A stretch of DNA of 8,488 bases from a bacterium (GCA_023249935.1 JAHFBQ010000059.1:1-8488); one strand, 5' to 3'; positions 1-5,930 are shown, numbered from the stretch's first letter. Notes: a model not told the origin generated them from the letters alone. Program-made: numbers and translations.

Positions 1-726
1 TGCATTAAAAATAGTAACCACTGAAGCGCCCTCCTGTTGTTGAGCCAGAAGATCAAAAATTTCTGCATCTGCAAATCTCAATGGTTCCGCTCGCAGCAGC
101 ACAATCAACAGATCCAACATCTTTGGCGTTGTCATAAAAAAGTTCGTTAAGAGATCTGTTACTCGGTAGTCAGGATAAGTAAAAAATGCTCTTACTAAAT
201 CTTTATCCCATACATTTGGCATTATTTCACTGTGAGCCTGTGCTTCAAAACCGCCGCTAGCAATGTCTTTAAAATCATCAAAAAATTGCTGGAAAGTAAA
301 CTCGGGCAGCACCATCATAATACTCTCCGGACAAGTGGCAATAAATCGTTCAACACTCTCTGCCAATAAATAGTCTCTAAACTCAGGCAAATCCTTCATA
401 ACTCTCATTGAAGTATTATGTTGAGCAGCAGCATCTCTTGAAATTTGCCGCCGCTGTGCACTAAAAGCTCGATCAAAAGTTATAGAACCCATCAAGATAA
501 GAAGCTCGTTACGACCATCACTAGCTGGCAACAAGTTCTTCAAAACTCGCCTTGCAGTACTAGCTTCTATTGCCGCGCTGGTAACACCGCGCCCCAACAC
601 TTCTTCTTGCGGGCTTCTTTGACTCGCATCCGCGTGTACGCATTGACGTTTTCTATCCGCCGCAAAAAGTTGATCGGTACTCGATATGAGCAGAAAAAGA
701 ACTAGGCTTCCAGATAAGATTTTCAT
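1..726 (-). CDS. Secreted protein of unknown family, 3' end beyond the left edge
   Basis: An open frame of 242 codons runs from an ATG at 726 to the left edge without a stop, so the gene is partial at its C-terminus. The first 22-23 residues form a Sec signal peptide (MKILSG, then a hydrophobic core LVLFLLISS, then QLFA-A before ADRKRQ), so the product is probably exported. The mature part is mostly helical in character, with short hydrophobic helices separated by charged stretches; it has few cysteines (residue 29 and one in TCPES). I recognise no domain. AAGGGAG at 730-736 lies 3 bases before the ATG and overlaps the dnaB stop, leaving 10 bases between the genes, so it is probably translated from the dnaB message. 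The link to DnaB function is unknown; the gene may simply ride on the operon. Confidence 0.8.
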   Translation of the reverse strand, partial: MKILSGSLVLFLLISSTDQLFAADRKRQCVHADASQRSPQEEVLGRGVTSAAIEASTARRVLKNLLPASDGRNELLILMGSITFDRAFSAQRRQISRDAAAQHNTSMRVMKDLPEFRDYLLAESVERFIATCPESIMMVLPEFTFQQFFDDFKDIASGGFEAQAHSEIMPNVWDKDLVRAFFTYPDYRVTDLLTNFFMTTPKMLDLLIVLLRAEPLRFADAEIFDLLAQQQEGASVVTIFNA

Positions 727-736
727 AATCTCCCTT

Positions 737-2128
737 CTAGTATGCATCCCCTTGCATATCATGAAACCTTGTAACATCCCCCTGGAACTTAACATGGAAT
801 GACCCAATCGGACCATTTCTTTGTTTTCCAACAATAATCTCAGCTAAATCAGGGTCTTCCGTCTCAGGATTGTAGATGACATCACGATAGATGAAGAAGA
901 TCACATCACCATCCTGCTCAATTGCGCCTGATTCACGCAGATCAGAAAGCTGCGGCCGCTTGTCCATACGTGATTCCAGCGAGCGAGAAAGCTGTGAGAG
1001 CGCCAAGACAGGAACGCCAAGCTCCTTGGCCAACGCTTTAAGCGAACGCGAGATGGCGGCGATTTCCTGCGTTCTATTTTCATATCGCCCCCCGGTTGTA
1101 ATGAGCTGTAGATAATCGATCACGATCAGTCCGATGTTTTCTTGTGCCTTGAGTTTTCGTGCCTTTGCTCGCAGCTCCATGATGCTAATCGACGGCGTAT
1201 CATCAATAAACATTTTTGCTTCAGCCAGTCGGCCTGCATGGTTGGTAAGCTCTATCCACTCATCTGAACTGACCATCGCATTACGAATTTTTTGATGTGG
1301 AATCCCTGCCTCCGACGACAACATACGTAGCACCAGCTGCTCGGACGACATTTCAAGAGAGAAGATCCCAACGGGCGCACCATTGTGCCATGCGCTCAGC
1401 GCCATGTTCAAAGCAAGTGCCGTTTTACCCATTGATGGACGCGCTGCCAAGATAAGCAGATCACCTTTTTGCATACCAGACGTCATCTTATCAAATTCAC
1501 GAAATCCTGTGGTGATACCAGTTAGCCCTTCCCGCTGCCCTTTGATCTGCGCCAGATGCTGAAACGTGCGCTTAATCAATATGTCAAGCTGGACGAATGT
1601 TGGAGGTGTAAGATTGTTTGCGATTTGATAAATTTTCTTCTCTGCATTATCCAGCACATAATCAATCTCTTCGACCTTTTGATCATAACAAGTACTGATG
1701 ATATCAGCAGCGGAGAAGATGAGCTCGCGCAAAATACCTTTATCTTTAACGATTTTTGCGTGCTGCGAGATAAGCCCAATGGATGGAATGTCTTCTTGCA
1801 GCTCCATCAAATACATCATGCCGCCACACGCCTCAAGCTCATTTTTTTTAACAAGATGATCTTGCAGAACAACCAGATCAACCTTTTGATTTGACTGTGC
1901 AAGATCAAGGATACCTTGATAAATAATCTGATGCTGTGGTGTGTAAAAATCTTGAGCTTTTAATAAGTCGGAAACAAGCGTGACATTGTCAGCATTTAAA
2001 AGTAAAGCAGCAAGCACCGACTTTTCAGCTTCGATGCTTGCTGGCAACATCCTACCAAGCAATGTTTCTGTTTGCTGGTTTGTTTTTTTACCATAAAAAA
2101 GTTGCGATTGACCCGGATAGCTGCTCAT
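737..2128 (-). CDS. dnaB: Replicative DNA helicase DnaB
   Basis: DnaB is the hexameric ATP-driven helicase that unwinds DNA at the replication fork and binds primase. The 463-residue length is normal. An N-terminal domain starts at LPASIEAEKSVL (residues 28-39). The RecA-like domain has Walker A ARPSMGKT (229-236, Lys235), SLEM with catalytic Glu259 (257-260), Walker B LIVIDYLQL with Asp338, LSQLSR (377-382), the RPQLSDLRESGAIEQD motif (391-406) and the KQRNGP arginine-finger segment (435-440). There is no intein or internal frameshift. The chosen ATG at 2128 follows AAGGA by a long 14-base gap. A second ATG (codon 27, MLPAS) matches where the family core begins, so the first 26 residues are uncertain. 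The gene begins 17 bases after rplI, a common bacterial pairing, and ends in TAG inside the ribosome-binding site of the next gene. Confidence 0.97.
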   Translation of the reverse strand: MSSYPGQSQLFYGKKTNQQTETLLGRMLPASIEAEKSVLAALLLNADNVTLVSDLLKAQDFYTPQHQIIYQGILDLAQSNQKVDLVVLQDHLVKKNELEACGGMMYLMELQEDIPSIGLISQHAKIVKDKGILRELIFSAADIISTCYDQKVEEIDYVLDNAEKKIYQIANNLTPPTFVQLDILIKRTFQHLAQIKGQREGLTGITTGFREFDKMTSGMQKGDLLILAARPSMGKTALALNMALSAWHNGAPVGIFSLEMSSEQLVLRMLSSEAGIPHQKIRNAMVSSDEWIELTNHAGRLAEAKMFIDDTPSISIMELRAKARKLKAQENIGLIVIDYLQLITTGGRYENRTQEIAAISRSLKALAKELGVPVLALSQLSRSLESRMDKRPQLSDLRESGAIEQDGDVIFFIYRDVIYNPETEDPDLAEIIVGKQRNGPIGSFHVKFQGDVTRFHDMQGDAY

Positions 2129-2145
2129 ACTTTACGCTAAGGTCC

Positions 2146-2604
2146 TTACGCCGCTTTTGCGGTACCAACAACCTTGAGAGTCAATTCTGGCTTAAGTTTT
2201 GAAGAAAGCTTGATGGTAACTTTGTGTTCACCAACGCTCTTAACACTCTTCACAAATTCAACCTGCTTCTTGGTGATTGAAATTTCTTTTTCCTTAAGCA
2301 AATCAACAATAACATCAGCACTAAGCGATCCATAGAGCTTGCCGTCATCATGAATTTTCTGTTTTACCGTAAGATGCAAATCTTTAATGCGCTCAGCAAG
2401 CATTGCTGCTTTGCTGGAAAGTACTTCCTGCGCTATTTTTTCTTTAACCTGTTTGCCAGCATAAAAATCTTTGTTTGTCGCATCAATACGAACGCCTAAT
2501 TTTCTTGGTACCAAGAAGTTAGCTGCGTACCCCTCAGATACTTTTACAATCTGCCCAGCCATGCCAACATTTTCAACATCTTTAAGCATATACACTTGGA
2601 TCAT
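2146..2604 (-). CDS. rplI: 50S ribosomal protein L9
   Basis: L9 is a large-subunit protein that binds 23S rRNA near the L1 stalk. The 152-residue length is typical. The N-terminal RNA-binding domain shows the family signature: LKDVENVGMAGQIVKV, with Gly14 and Gly17, then EGYAANFLVP (24-33). A charged connecting helix (about 41-77) leads to the C-terminal domain, which includes DDGKLYGSLSADVI, the usual GKLFGSVT-type segment, and ends with KLKPELTLKVVGTAKAA. AAAGGA lies 5 bases before the ATG. The gene lies between lnt (14 bases upstream) and dnaB (17 bases downstream). The rpsF and rpsR genes often found before rplI are absent here. Confidence 0.97.
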   Translation of the reverse strand: MIQVYMLKDVENVGMAGQIVKVSEGYAANFLVPRKLGVRIDATNKDFYAGKQVKEKIAQEVLSSKAAMLAERIKDLHLTVKQKIHDDGKLYGSLSADVIVDLLKEKEISITKKQVEFVKSVKSVGEHKVTIKLSSKLKPELTLKVVGTAKAA

Positions 2605-2618
2605 AAAAATCCTTTCAT

Positions 2619-3890
2619 TTATTTTAATTTACCGCCATCACTAGCATACCCAACGTACACAAGATCGACACCCGCCAACCACGCACGCATGTGGGCCACG
2701 TGGTATAGTAATGAACACATGTACGGCATAAACCACGTATCGTTGACATGAAGTATTACAACAAGCAGCCGGCCCCGGTGGCATTCATTTTGACTGTGAC
2801 GCAGTTTAACAAGATCCAGGGTGCTTGTAACTAAAAAAAAATCTGAGCACAGCCGCGATACAATCCTCACCCCATCAACTTCAAATCCCTTGCCACCGCT
2901 ATTTACAGCAGCATATGAAAAATTTTTTTCCGCTCTAAAAAGACTACGCAATACTGCAAAACCCTCTAAATAACGAGGCATTCGCTCAAAACATGGCATG
3001 GCGTGTCGCTTGAGATACACCAACTGAACATCTTGATTTGTTAGCAAATACACAGCCTGAAAAAGGCGATCGGATGCTTCTTGATGCTGGGCTGCAAGCA
3101 ATAATCGCTGATTAGGAGCTATGGCTTGCTGGATAAAAGAAAGAAGTTCCGGTTCGCGGTTGATCGGACAAGCAATGCATGACTCTGGCGTTGTGATTAA
3201 GACTAACTCCCCACCCTTATTCCCTAATGCTTGCAACGCATACACCACCTGCTGTGCTCGCCCCCATGAACTTACATGAGCTGTCTTCATGTTACATATT
3301 TTCAAATTGATTATTTTCAAACAACCAACAGCAAGACTATTTTCTTTTTGTTGTATTTGATACAAATTCAATGAGGATGGCGCAGAAGGCATAAAAAATT
3401 TTGATAAGGGAATCATGGGACTAAGCAGATTAGAGCACCCTTCTCCATCAAGTATAAACATGAGCATGGATCCAGCGATGCTGAAGCTTAAAAAAAATGT
3501 AGATGCGAAAAAAAAACAGGATAGAAGCTTACTACTAAAATATTTTTTAAAAAAACATGCAATGGCTGCGGCTATCAAAAAAACACCAATAAAACAGAAT
3601 GCATGTAGTAGTGATATTACTGCGTATAAAATACCAGCAGCAAGATTACATGCTTCTAATTTAATCTTAAGCGATGGGACAACCCAGAAATAATGGGCAA
3701 ATACAACAAGCACACTCCACAGAGACAAAATCAGCACGATCTTTTTTGTATTACATAAAACATATACAGCTCTCAGCAAAATTATCAGCGCAGGAACTAC
3801 CAAATACCAGCACTCATTAAGCCACATCAATGAAATGCTATAAAGCAGCGCCGAGCTGCATGCCGCGGTAAGCACATTGATGTGTTGCAT
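2619..3890 (-). CDS. lnt: Apolipoprotein N-acyltransferase-like protein, short C-terminus
   Basis: Lnt adds the third acyl chain to lipoproteins in the inner membrane. The first 150 residues hold about five hydrophobic segments (roughly 4-24, 28-45, 51-71, 84-112, 121-148). A nitrilase-like domain follows with the family's catalytic triad recognisable: Glu236 in TTPES, Lys294 in VYLKRHAMP (compare YDKRHLVPFGE) with the second conserved glutamate at Glu302, the usual +8 spacing, and Cys348 in SRLCSD. HVNDTWFMPY and AHMRAWLAG match the family NDxWF and ARxRAxE regions. Oddities: C-S-D replaces the usual C-Y-E, and the protein stops at residue 423, soon after the ARxRA region. The end of the nitrilase domain and the last membrane helix are missing, and rplI follows 14 bases later, so no frameshifted tail exists. 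Activity is therefore uncertain. The ATG at 3890 follows a weak GGAAAG site and lies inside direct-repeat copy A. Confidence 0.72.
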   Translation of the reverse strand: MQHINVLTAACSSALLYSISLMWLNECWYLVVPALIILLRAVYVLCNTKKIVLILSLWSVLVVFAHYFWVVPSLKIKLEACNLAAGILYAVISLLHAFCFIGVFLIAAAIACFFKKYFSSKLLSCFFFASTFFLSFSIAGSMLMFILDGEGCSNLLSPMIPLSKFFMPSAPSSLNLYQIQQKENSLAVGCLKIINLKICNMKTAHVSSWGRAQQVVYALQALGNKGGELVLITTPESCIACPINREPELLSFIQQAIAPNQRLLLAAQHQEASDRLFQAVYLLTNQDVQLVYLKRHAMPCFERMPRYLEGFAVLRSLFRAEKNFSYAAVNSGGKGFEVDGVRIVSRLCSDFFLVTSTLDLVKLRHSQNECHRGRLLVVILHVNDTWFMPYMCSLLYHVAHMRAWLAGVDLVYVGYASDGGKLK

Positions 3891-3903
3891 GAGATCTTTC
3901 CAT
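3844..3903. repeat. Direct repeat copy A (start of lnt)
   Basis: This copy matches 4685-4744 at 53 of 60 positions, and all seven differences are transitions. It contains the lnt ATG, its weak ribosome-binding site and the first 15 or so codons. Read in the frame of the third prepilin gene, it still encodes a 21-residue tail MERSHATHQCAYRGMQLGAAL, with a stop at 3838-3840. That stop is exactly 841 bases from the real prepilin stop, the same offset as the repeats. Confidence 0.9.
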
Positions 3904-3917
3904 TCTTATGAAGACAT

Positions 3918-3949
3918 TTGACAGCATTGTGACTTTTATGTTACATAAT
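3918..3949 (+). promoter_or_regulatory. Promoter of the toxin-antitoxin operon
   Basis: A perfect -35 hexamer TTGACA lies at 3918-3923. The -10 is either CATAAT at 3944-3949 (5 of 6, but a long 20-base spacer) or TTACAT at 3941-3946 (3 of 6, ideal 17-base spacer). Either choice puts the transcription start at about 3953-3956, at or just before the toxin ATG at 3955. No Shine-Dalgarno sequence precedes that ATG. Confidence 0.45.
3936..3948. promoter_or_regulatory. Candidate operator for antitoxin autorepression
   Basis: A perfect 13-base palindrome, TTATGT-T-ACATAA, overlaps the -10 region of the toxin-antitoxin promoter. Antitoxins of this HTH family commonly repress their own operon by binding palindromes at the promoter. 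Assigning this site to the antitoxin is inference from position and symmetry. Confidence 0.4.
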
Positions 3950-3954
3950 AACTT

Positions 3955-4293
3955 ATGGAATACACGGTAAAAATCTATCAAACAAGTACAGGGAAGTCTC
4001 CGTTTAATGAGTGGTTGCTTGATTTATCGGACAGAAAAGCAAAAGCAGCCATCCATCTAAGAATTGAAAGATTAAGAACGGGTCTCTTTGGAGACTGTAA
4101 AGTGCTTGGCGCCGGTATTTTCGAACTAAAACTCGACATCGGTCCGGGATACCGAGTTTATTTTAGCAAAACAGGAACAACTATCATCCTGATTCTGTCT
4201 GCTGGCAGTAAAAAAAACCAACAAAAAGATATTTCGCTCTCTAAAAAATATTTCGAAGATTATAAAGTAAGAATCGGGGGAAAAAATACATGA
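3955..4293 (+). CDS. Type II toxin, RelE/ParE superfamily (HigB-like addiction-module killer)
   Basis: The 112-residue protein fits the phage Gp49/HigB-like branch of the RelE/ParE fold. Members usually act as mRNA endonucleases, often on the ribosome, and are held inactive by the partner antitoxin. Visible family features in order are YTVKIYQT at the start, the PFNEWLLDL helix (16-24), LRIERLRTGLFGDCKVLGAGIFELKL (35-60), the highly characteristic GPGYRVYF (63-70), and LILSAGSKKNQQKDI (78-93), corresponding to the usual LLxGGDKxxQxxDI. It looks intact. Its TGA overlaps the antitoxin ATG by four bases, so the two are translationally coupled, toxin first. The ATG has no ribosome-binding site and lies where transcription should start, so it may be leaderless. 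The exact RNA target cannot be read from sequence. Confidence 0.9.
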   Translation: MEYTVKIYQTSTGKSPFNEWLLDLSDRKAKAAIHLRIERLRTGLFGDCKVLGAGIFELKLDIGPGYRVYFSKTGTTIILILSAGSKKNQQKDISLSKKYFEDYKVRIGGKNT

Positions 4294-4682
4294 CCAGTAT
4301 TAAAAAAAAAATCACCAAAAAAACTAGTAAGCCTGCAAAAAAACAACCCCAAGAAAAAAAACGAGTGTTTTCTCCAACCATTGATTACCACCAAGAATTA
4401 ATTAAATTTCTTAAAGTACGCAAAAATGCTGTTGAGTATTTAAATACAGCACTTGAAGAAAGCTTAAAAGGTGATGAAGAATCACAAGCACTTTTTCTAA
4501 GGGCACTTAAAAATGTCGCTGAAGCACAGGGCTCGGTAAGTAACTTAGCAAAACAAGCACATATCCGCAGAGAAAGCTTATATCGCATATTATCCGAAAA
4601 AGGTAATCCTGAAATGCAAACGCTTACAACGCTGCTCGGCGCTATGGGTTTTGGCATTCATGTATACGAAATAAAAAATTAA
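4290..4682 (+). CDS. HTH antitoxin of the addiction-module antidote family (HigA-like)
   Basis: This 130-residue protein should neutralise the toxin encoded just upstream and repress the operon. The core begins near residue 30: YHQELIKFLKVRKNAVEYLNTALEE (33-57), then a helix-turn-helix region, GSVSNLAKQAHIRRESLYRILS (81-102), followed by KGNPEMQTLTTLLGAMGF, the classical GNPxxxTLxxxLxALG ending of the antidote family. Unusually, about 25 lysine-rich residues precede the core and are encoded by adenine runs, including ten A in a row at 4302-4311. A GGGGG stretch lies about 8 bases before the ATG, inside the toxin gene. The stop overlaps the stop of the convergent prepilin-like gene, leaving no room for a terminator between them. 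Confidence 0.9.
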   Translation: MTSIKKKITKKTSKPAKKQPQEKKRVFSPTIDYHQELIKFLKVRKNAVEYLNTALEESLKGDEESQALFLRALKNVAEAQGSVSNLAKQAHIRRESLYRILSEKGNPEMQTLTTLLGAMGFGIHVYEIKN

Positions 4683-5101
4683 ATAGCAGTGCCGAGCTGC
4701 ATGCCGCGATAAACACATTGGTACGTTGCATGAGATTTTTCCATAAATAAATATGCCCAACAACCCGCATGACCGTTGGCTCGCATTGTGGTTATTTTAA
4801 ATACCACCATGTCGTCTACTTCTTTGACAAGATTGATCTGCACATATTTTATAAATAACTCATTGCTAACCGTCAGTAGCATGGGTTCTTTTTTATTCAT
4901 AGCAGATGTCTCACCCAGCACCGTTGCAATCGTTGGTGCCAACGCCTTAAGCAGCGATTTATCAGCAAGCGCCAGTACTCGGCATTCATGCGCATCACTG
5001 ATGCGCTGCACCTGATGGATGATGATACCACAAAAACCACTTACAAATGCGAGTGCCTGCAGAACATAGAGCGAAACAAATGCTTGCGTCTTAAAAACCA
5101 A
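4679..5101 (-). CDS. Prepilin-like protein (third in cluster, GspK-like leader, no Glu5)
   Basis: This 140-residue protein has a very short leader (MVFKTQA) and a single N-terminal hydrophobic helix, FVSLYVLQALAFVSGFCGII (8-27), followed by a polar region. That is the shape of a type IV prepilin or type II secretion pseudopilin. If cleavage follows Ala7, residue +5 is tyrosine, not the usual glutamate; GspK-type tip pseudopilins also lack this glutamate. The call rests partly on the two clearer prepilin genes upstream. The start is TTG, supported by a perfect AAGGAG seven bases upstream, and the gene overlaps its neighbour by 11 bases. Its last 21 codons lie in repeat copy B and its stop overlaps the antitoxin stop. 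It probably once overlapped the start of lnt. Confidence 0.6.
   Translation of the reverse strand: MVFKTQAFVSLYVLQALAFVSGFCGIIIHQVQRISDAHECRVLALADKSLLKALAPTIATVLGETSAMNKKEPMLLTVSNELFIKYVQINLVKEVDDMVVFKITTMRANGHAGCWAYLFMEKSHATYQCVYRGMQLGTAI
4685..4744. repeat. Direct repeat copy B (end of third prepilin gene)
   Basis: This is the second copy of the repeat at 3844-3903. Here the sequence encodes the C-terminal 21 residues of the third prepilin-like gene (MEKSHATYQCVYRGMQLGTAI). It also carries a vestigial lnt start: on the minus strand an ATG at 4731 gives MQRTNVFIAACSSALL, against MQHINVLTAACSSALL in the real gene. That vestige runs on into antisense of the antitoxin. Confidence 0.9.
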
Positions 5102-5552
5102 TTTCCCGCTCCTTTCCAGCTACGTCGACAAAATGCACATACCGCTTTTCCATGTCAAACCGTAGCCGATCAAGAAAGGGTCCAAACATTTGCGGTGTAA
5201 CAGAATTATCAACTCTGCGCTGCACATGACCGTGATTTTTTTTCCAAGACACCGTTATCAGACGCGGCAATTCTCCCTCACGCATACGCCATAATTTCAA
5301 CTCCACCCCGTTCGTCATCTCTGGTCCCCGTCCGGAATCCACCACATTCACTGCAGTTTTTAAATCTTGCATAAGCACATCAATCACTACGCCCTCTTGC
5401 AAAAATCGCCGCTCGTTACTTGCCAATACATGCATCTGCTGCACAAAGCCGACTAAAAAGGTCGTCAGTTGCAAGATGGCCAGAAGTCCAATGCTCAGTG
5501 CAACCACAAGCTCAATAAGCATACTGCCGCGCTTATGTCCTTGTATTATCAT
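5091..5552 (-). CDS. Prepilin-like protein with N-terminal cleavage/methylation motif (GspJ/PilW-like)
   Basis: This 153-residue protein carries the clearest type IV prepilin signature of the three. A short basic leader MIIQGHKRG is followed by SMLIELVVALSIGLLAILQL, with cleavage expected between Gly9 and Ser10 by a prepilin peptidase, and Glu14 at +5 of the mature protein. The hydrophobic helix runs to about residue 37 (FLVGFV). The remainder is a soluble domain with several Arg/Asp-rich segments (for example RFDMEKRYVHFVDVAGKERE) and is about the size of minor pseudopilins such as GspJ or PilW. It starts inside an ATGA overlap with the upstream gene and has only a weak ribosome-binding site, so it is translationally coupled. 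Whether it serves type II secretion, pili or DNA uptake cannot be decided here, because no ATPase, secretin or peptidase gene is in view. Confidence 0.78.
   Translation of the reverse strand: MIIQGHKRGSMLIELVVALSIGLLAILQLTTFLVGFVQQMHVLASNERRFLQEGVVIDVLMQDLKTAVNVVDSGRGPEMTNGVELKLWRMREGELPRLITVSWKKNHGHVQRRVDNSVTPQMFGPFLDRLRFDMEKRYVHFVDVAGKEREIGF
5109..5114 (-). promoter_or_regulatory. Shine-Dalgarno site fixing a TTG start
   Basis: On the minus strand this reads AAGGAG, seven bases before TTG at 5101-5099. It lies inside the last codons of the second prepilin gene and decides the start of the third, whose pilin-type helix begins at codon 8. Confidence 0.7.
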
Positions 5553-5896
5553 GAAAGCCTATGAGGATTGGATCCCGGCTCAAAGGCTGGAATGACAGAA
5601 GAAACAACAAGACATGTACTTGCACACGCACCCTTCCCGCACACTACATTGAGCATCCCTTGGCGCCGTATAACGACATCGGTCGCCGCTTGAGTAAATA
5701 GCAGTGTTGTATCAAGCTTTATCGGATCAGCCGCAGCATAGTACGCATGAGCAAGTGCTCGCCAATCAGCGCTGACACCATAAAAACCCCCAGCCATCTG
5801 CCTAAAATAGCCACAGAGCAACATGACCGCAATCATGAGCGCTACACCAAAGAGCGCGTCGAGAAGAATAAAGGCTTTTGACAACTCCTTATTCAC
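5549..5896 (-). CDS. Prepilin-like protein (first in cluster, Asp at +5), C-terminus built from a repeat
   Basis: The 115-residue product has leader MNKELSKA followed by hydrophobic FILLDALFGVALMIAVMLLC. Cleavage after Ala8 would put Asp13 at +5 in place of the usual glutamate, so this is a diverged pseudopilin, GspI-like in size. A cysteine pair (CGKGACASTC) lies near the end. The last residues, VIPAFEPGSNPHRLS, are encoded by a copy of a palindromic dispersed repeat, so the original C-terminus was probably altered. The start codon is GTG at 5896; an in-frame TAA lies 27-29 bases upstream (5923-5925), so no longer start is likely. An AAGGAG occurs just inside the gene but has no well-spaced start after it. 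It is the first gene of the leftward train and overlaps the next by ATGA. Confidence 0.65.
   Translation of the reverse strand: MNKELSKAFILLDALFGVALMIAVMLLCGYFRQMAGGFYGVSADWRALAHAYYAAADPIKLDTTLLFTQAATDVVIRRQGMLNVVCGKGACASTCLVVSSVIPAFEPGSNPHRLS
5569..5598. repeat. Palindromic dispersed repeat inside a coding sequence
   Basis: The plus strand reads TGGATCCCGGC, then a short loop, then GGCTGGAATGACAG. CCGGC can pair with GCTGG (one G-U). It is the same family as the sequence at 8252-8277 in the opposite orientation, sharing GGATCCCGGC, a similarly placed GGCxGG arm and a GAC end. Here it supplies the final residues of the first prepilin gene and sits just upstream of the next gene's start. Confidence 0.65.
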
Positions 5897-5900
5897 TTTA

Positions 5901-5930
5901 TTGACTACCTGTCTTTTTAAAACTTAGACT
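5901..5930 (+). promoter_or_regulatory. Candidate rightward promoter for the secreted-protein operon
   Basis: TTGACT at 5901-5906 (5 of 6) is followed after 18 bases by TAGACT at 5925-5930 (4 of 6). Transcription would start near 5937, ahead of the AGGGGGG ribosome-binding site at 5942-5948. The 55-base gap must also hold the leftward promoter of the prepilin genes; a TATAAG on the minus strand near 5939 is a weak candidate -10. Confidence 0.35.

Larger units (their letters stand above)
3844..4744. mobile_element. Toxin-antitoxin cassette inserted between two genes, flanked by 60-base direct repeats
   Basis: The two-gene toxin-antitoxin operon is on the plus strand inside an otherwise minus-strand gene train. 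It is flanked by near-identical 60-base sequences (3844-3903 and 4685-4744). The material between the repeats is about 781 bases: promoter, toxin and antitoxin, with the second repeat starting only 3 bases after the antitoxin stop. No transposase, integrase or terminal inverted repeat is visible, so the mechanism is unknown. A staggered-break repair duplication, or recombination between short homologous junctions, would both give this picture. The repeats have diverged by 12 percent, so the event is not recent. Confidence 0.7.

Noticed and set aside
445..705. Plus-strand open frame of 86 codons
   Set aside because: It lies opposite the signal-peptide end of the partial secreted gene, has no ribosome-binding site and has arbitrary composition.
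737..2128. Intein or frameshift in dnaB
   Set aside because: All helicase motifs are contiguous and the length is normal.
3844..4744. Integron cassette with attC-like 60-base element
   Set aside because: The length is suggestive, but the GTTRRRY / RYYYAAC core sites are absent and the repeat is explained by coding sequence of the flanking genes.
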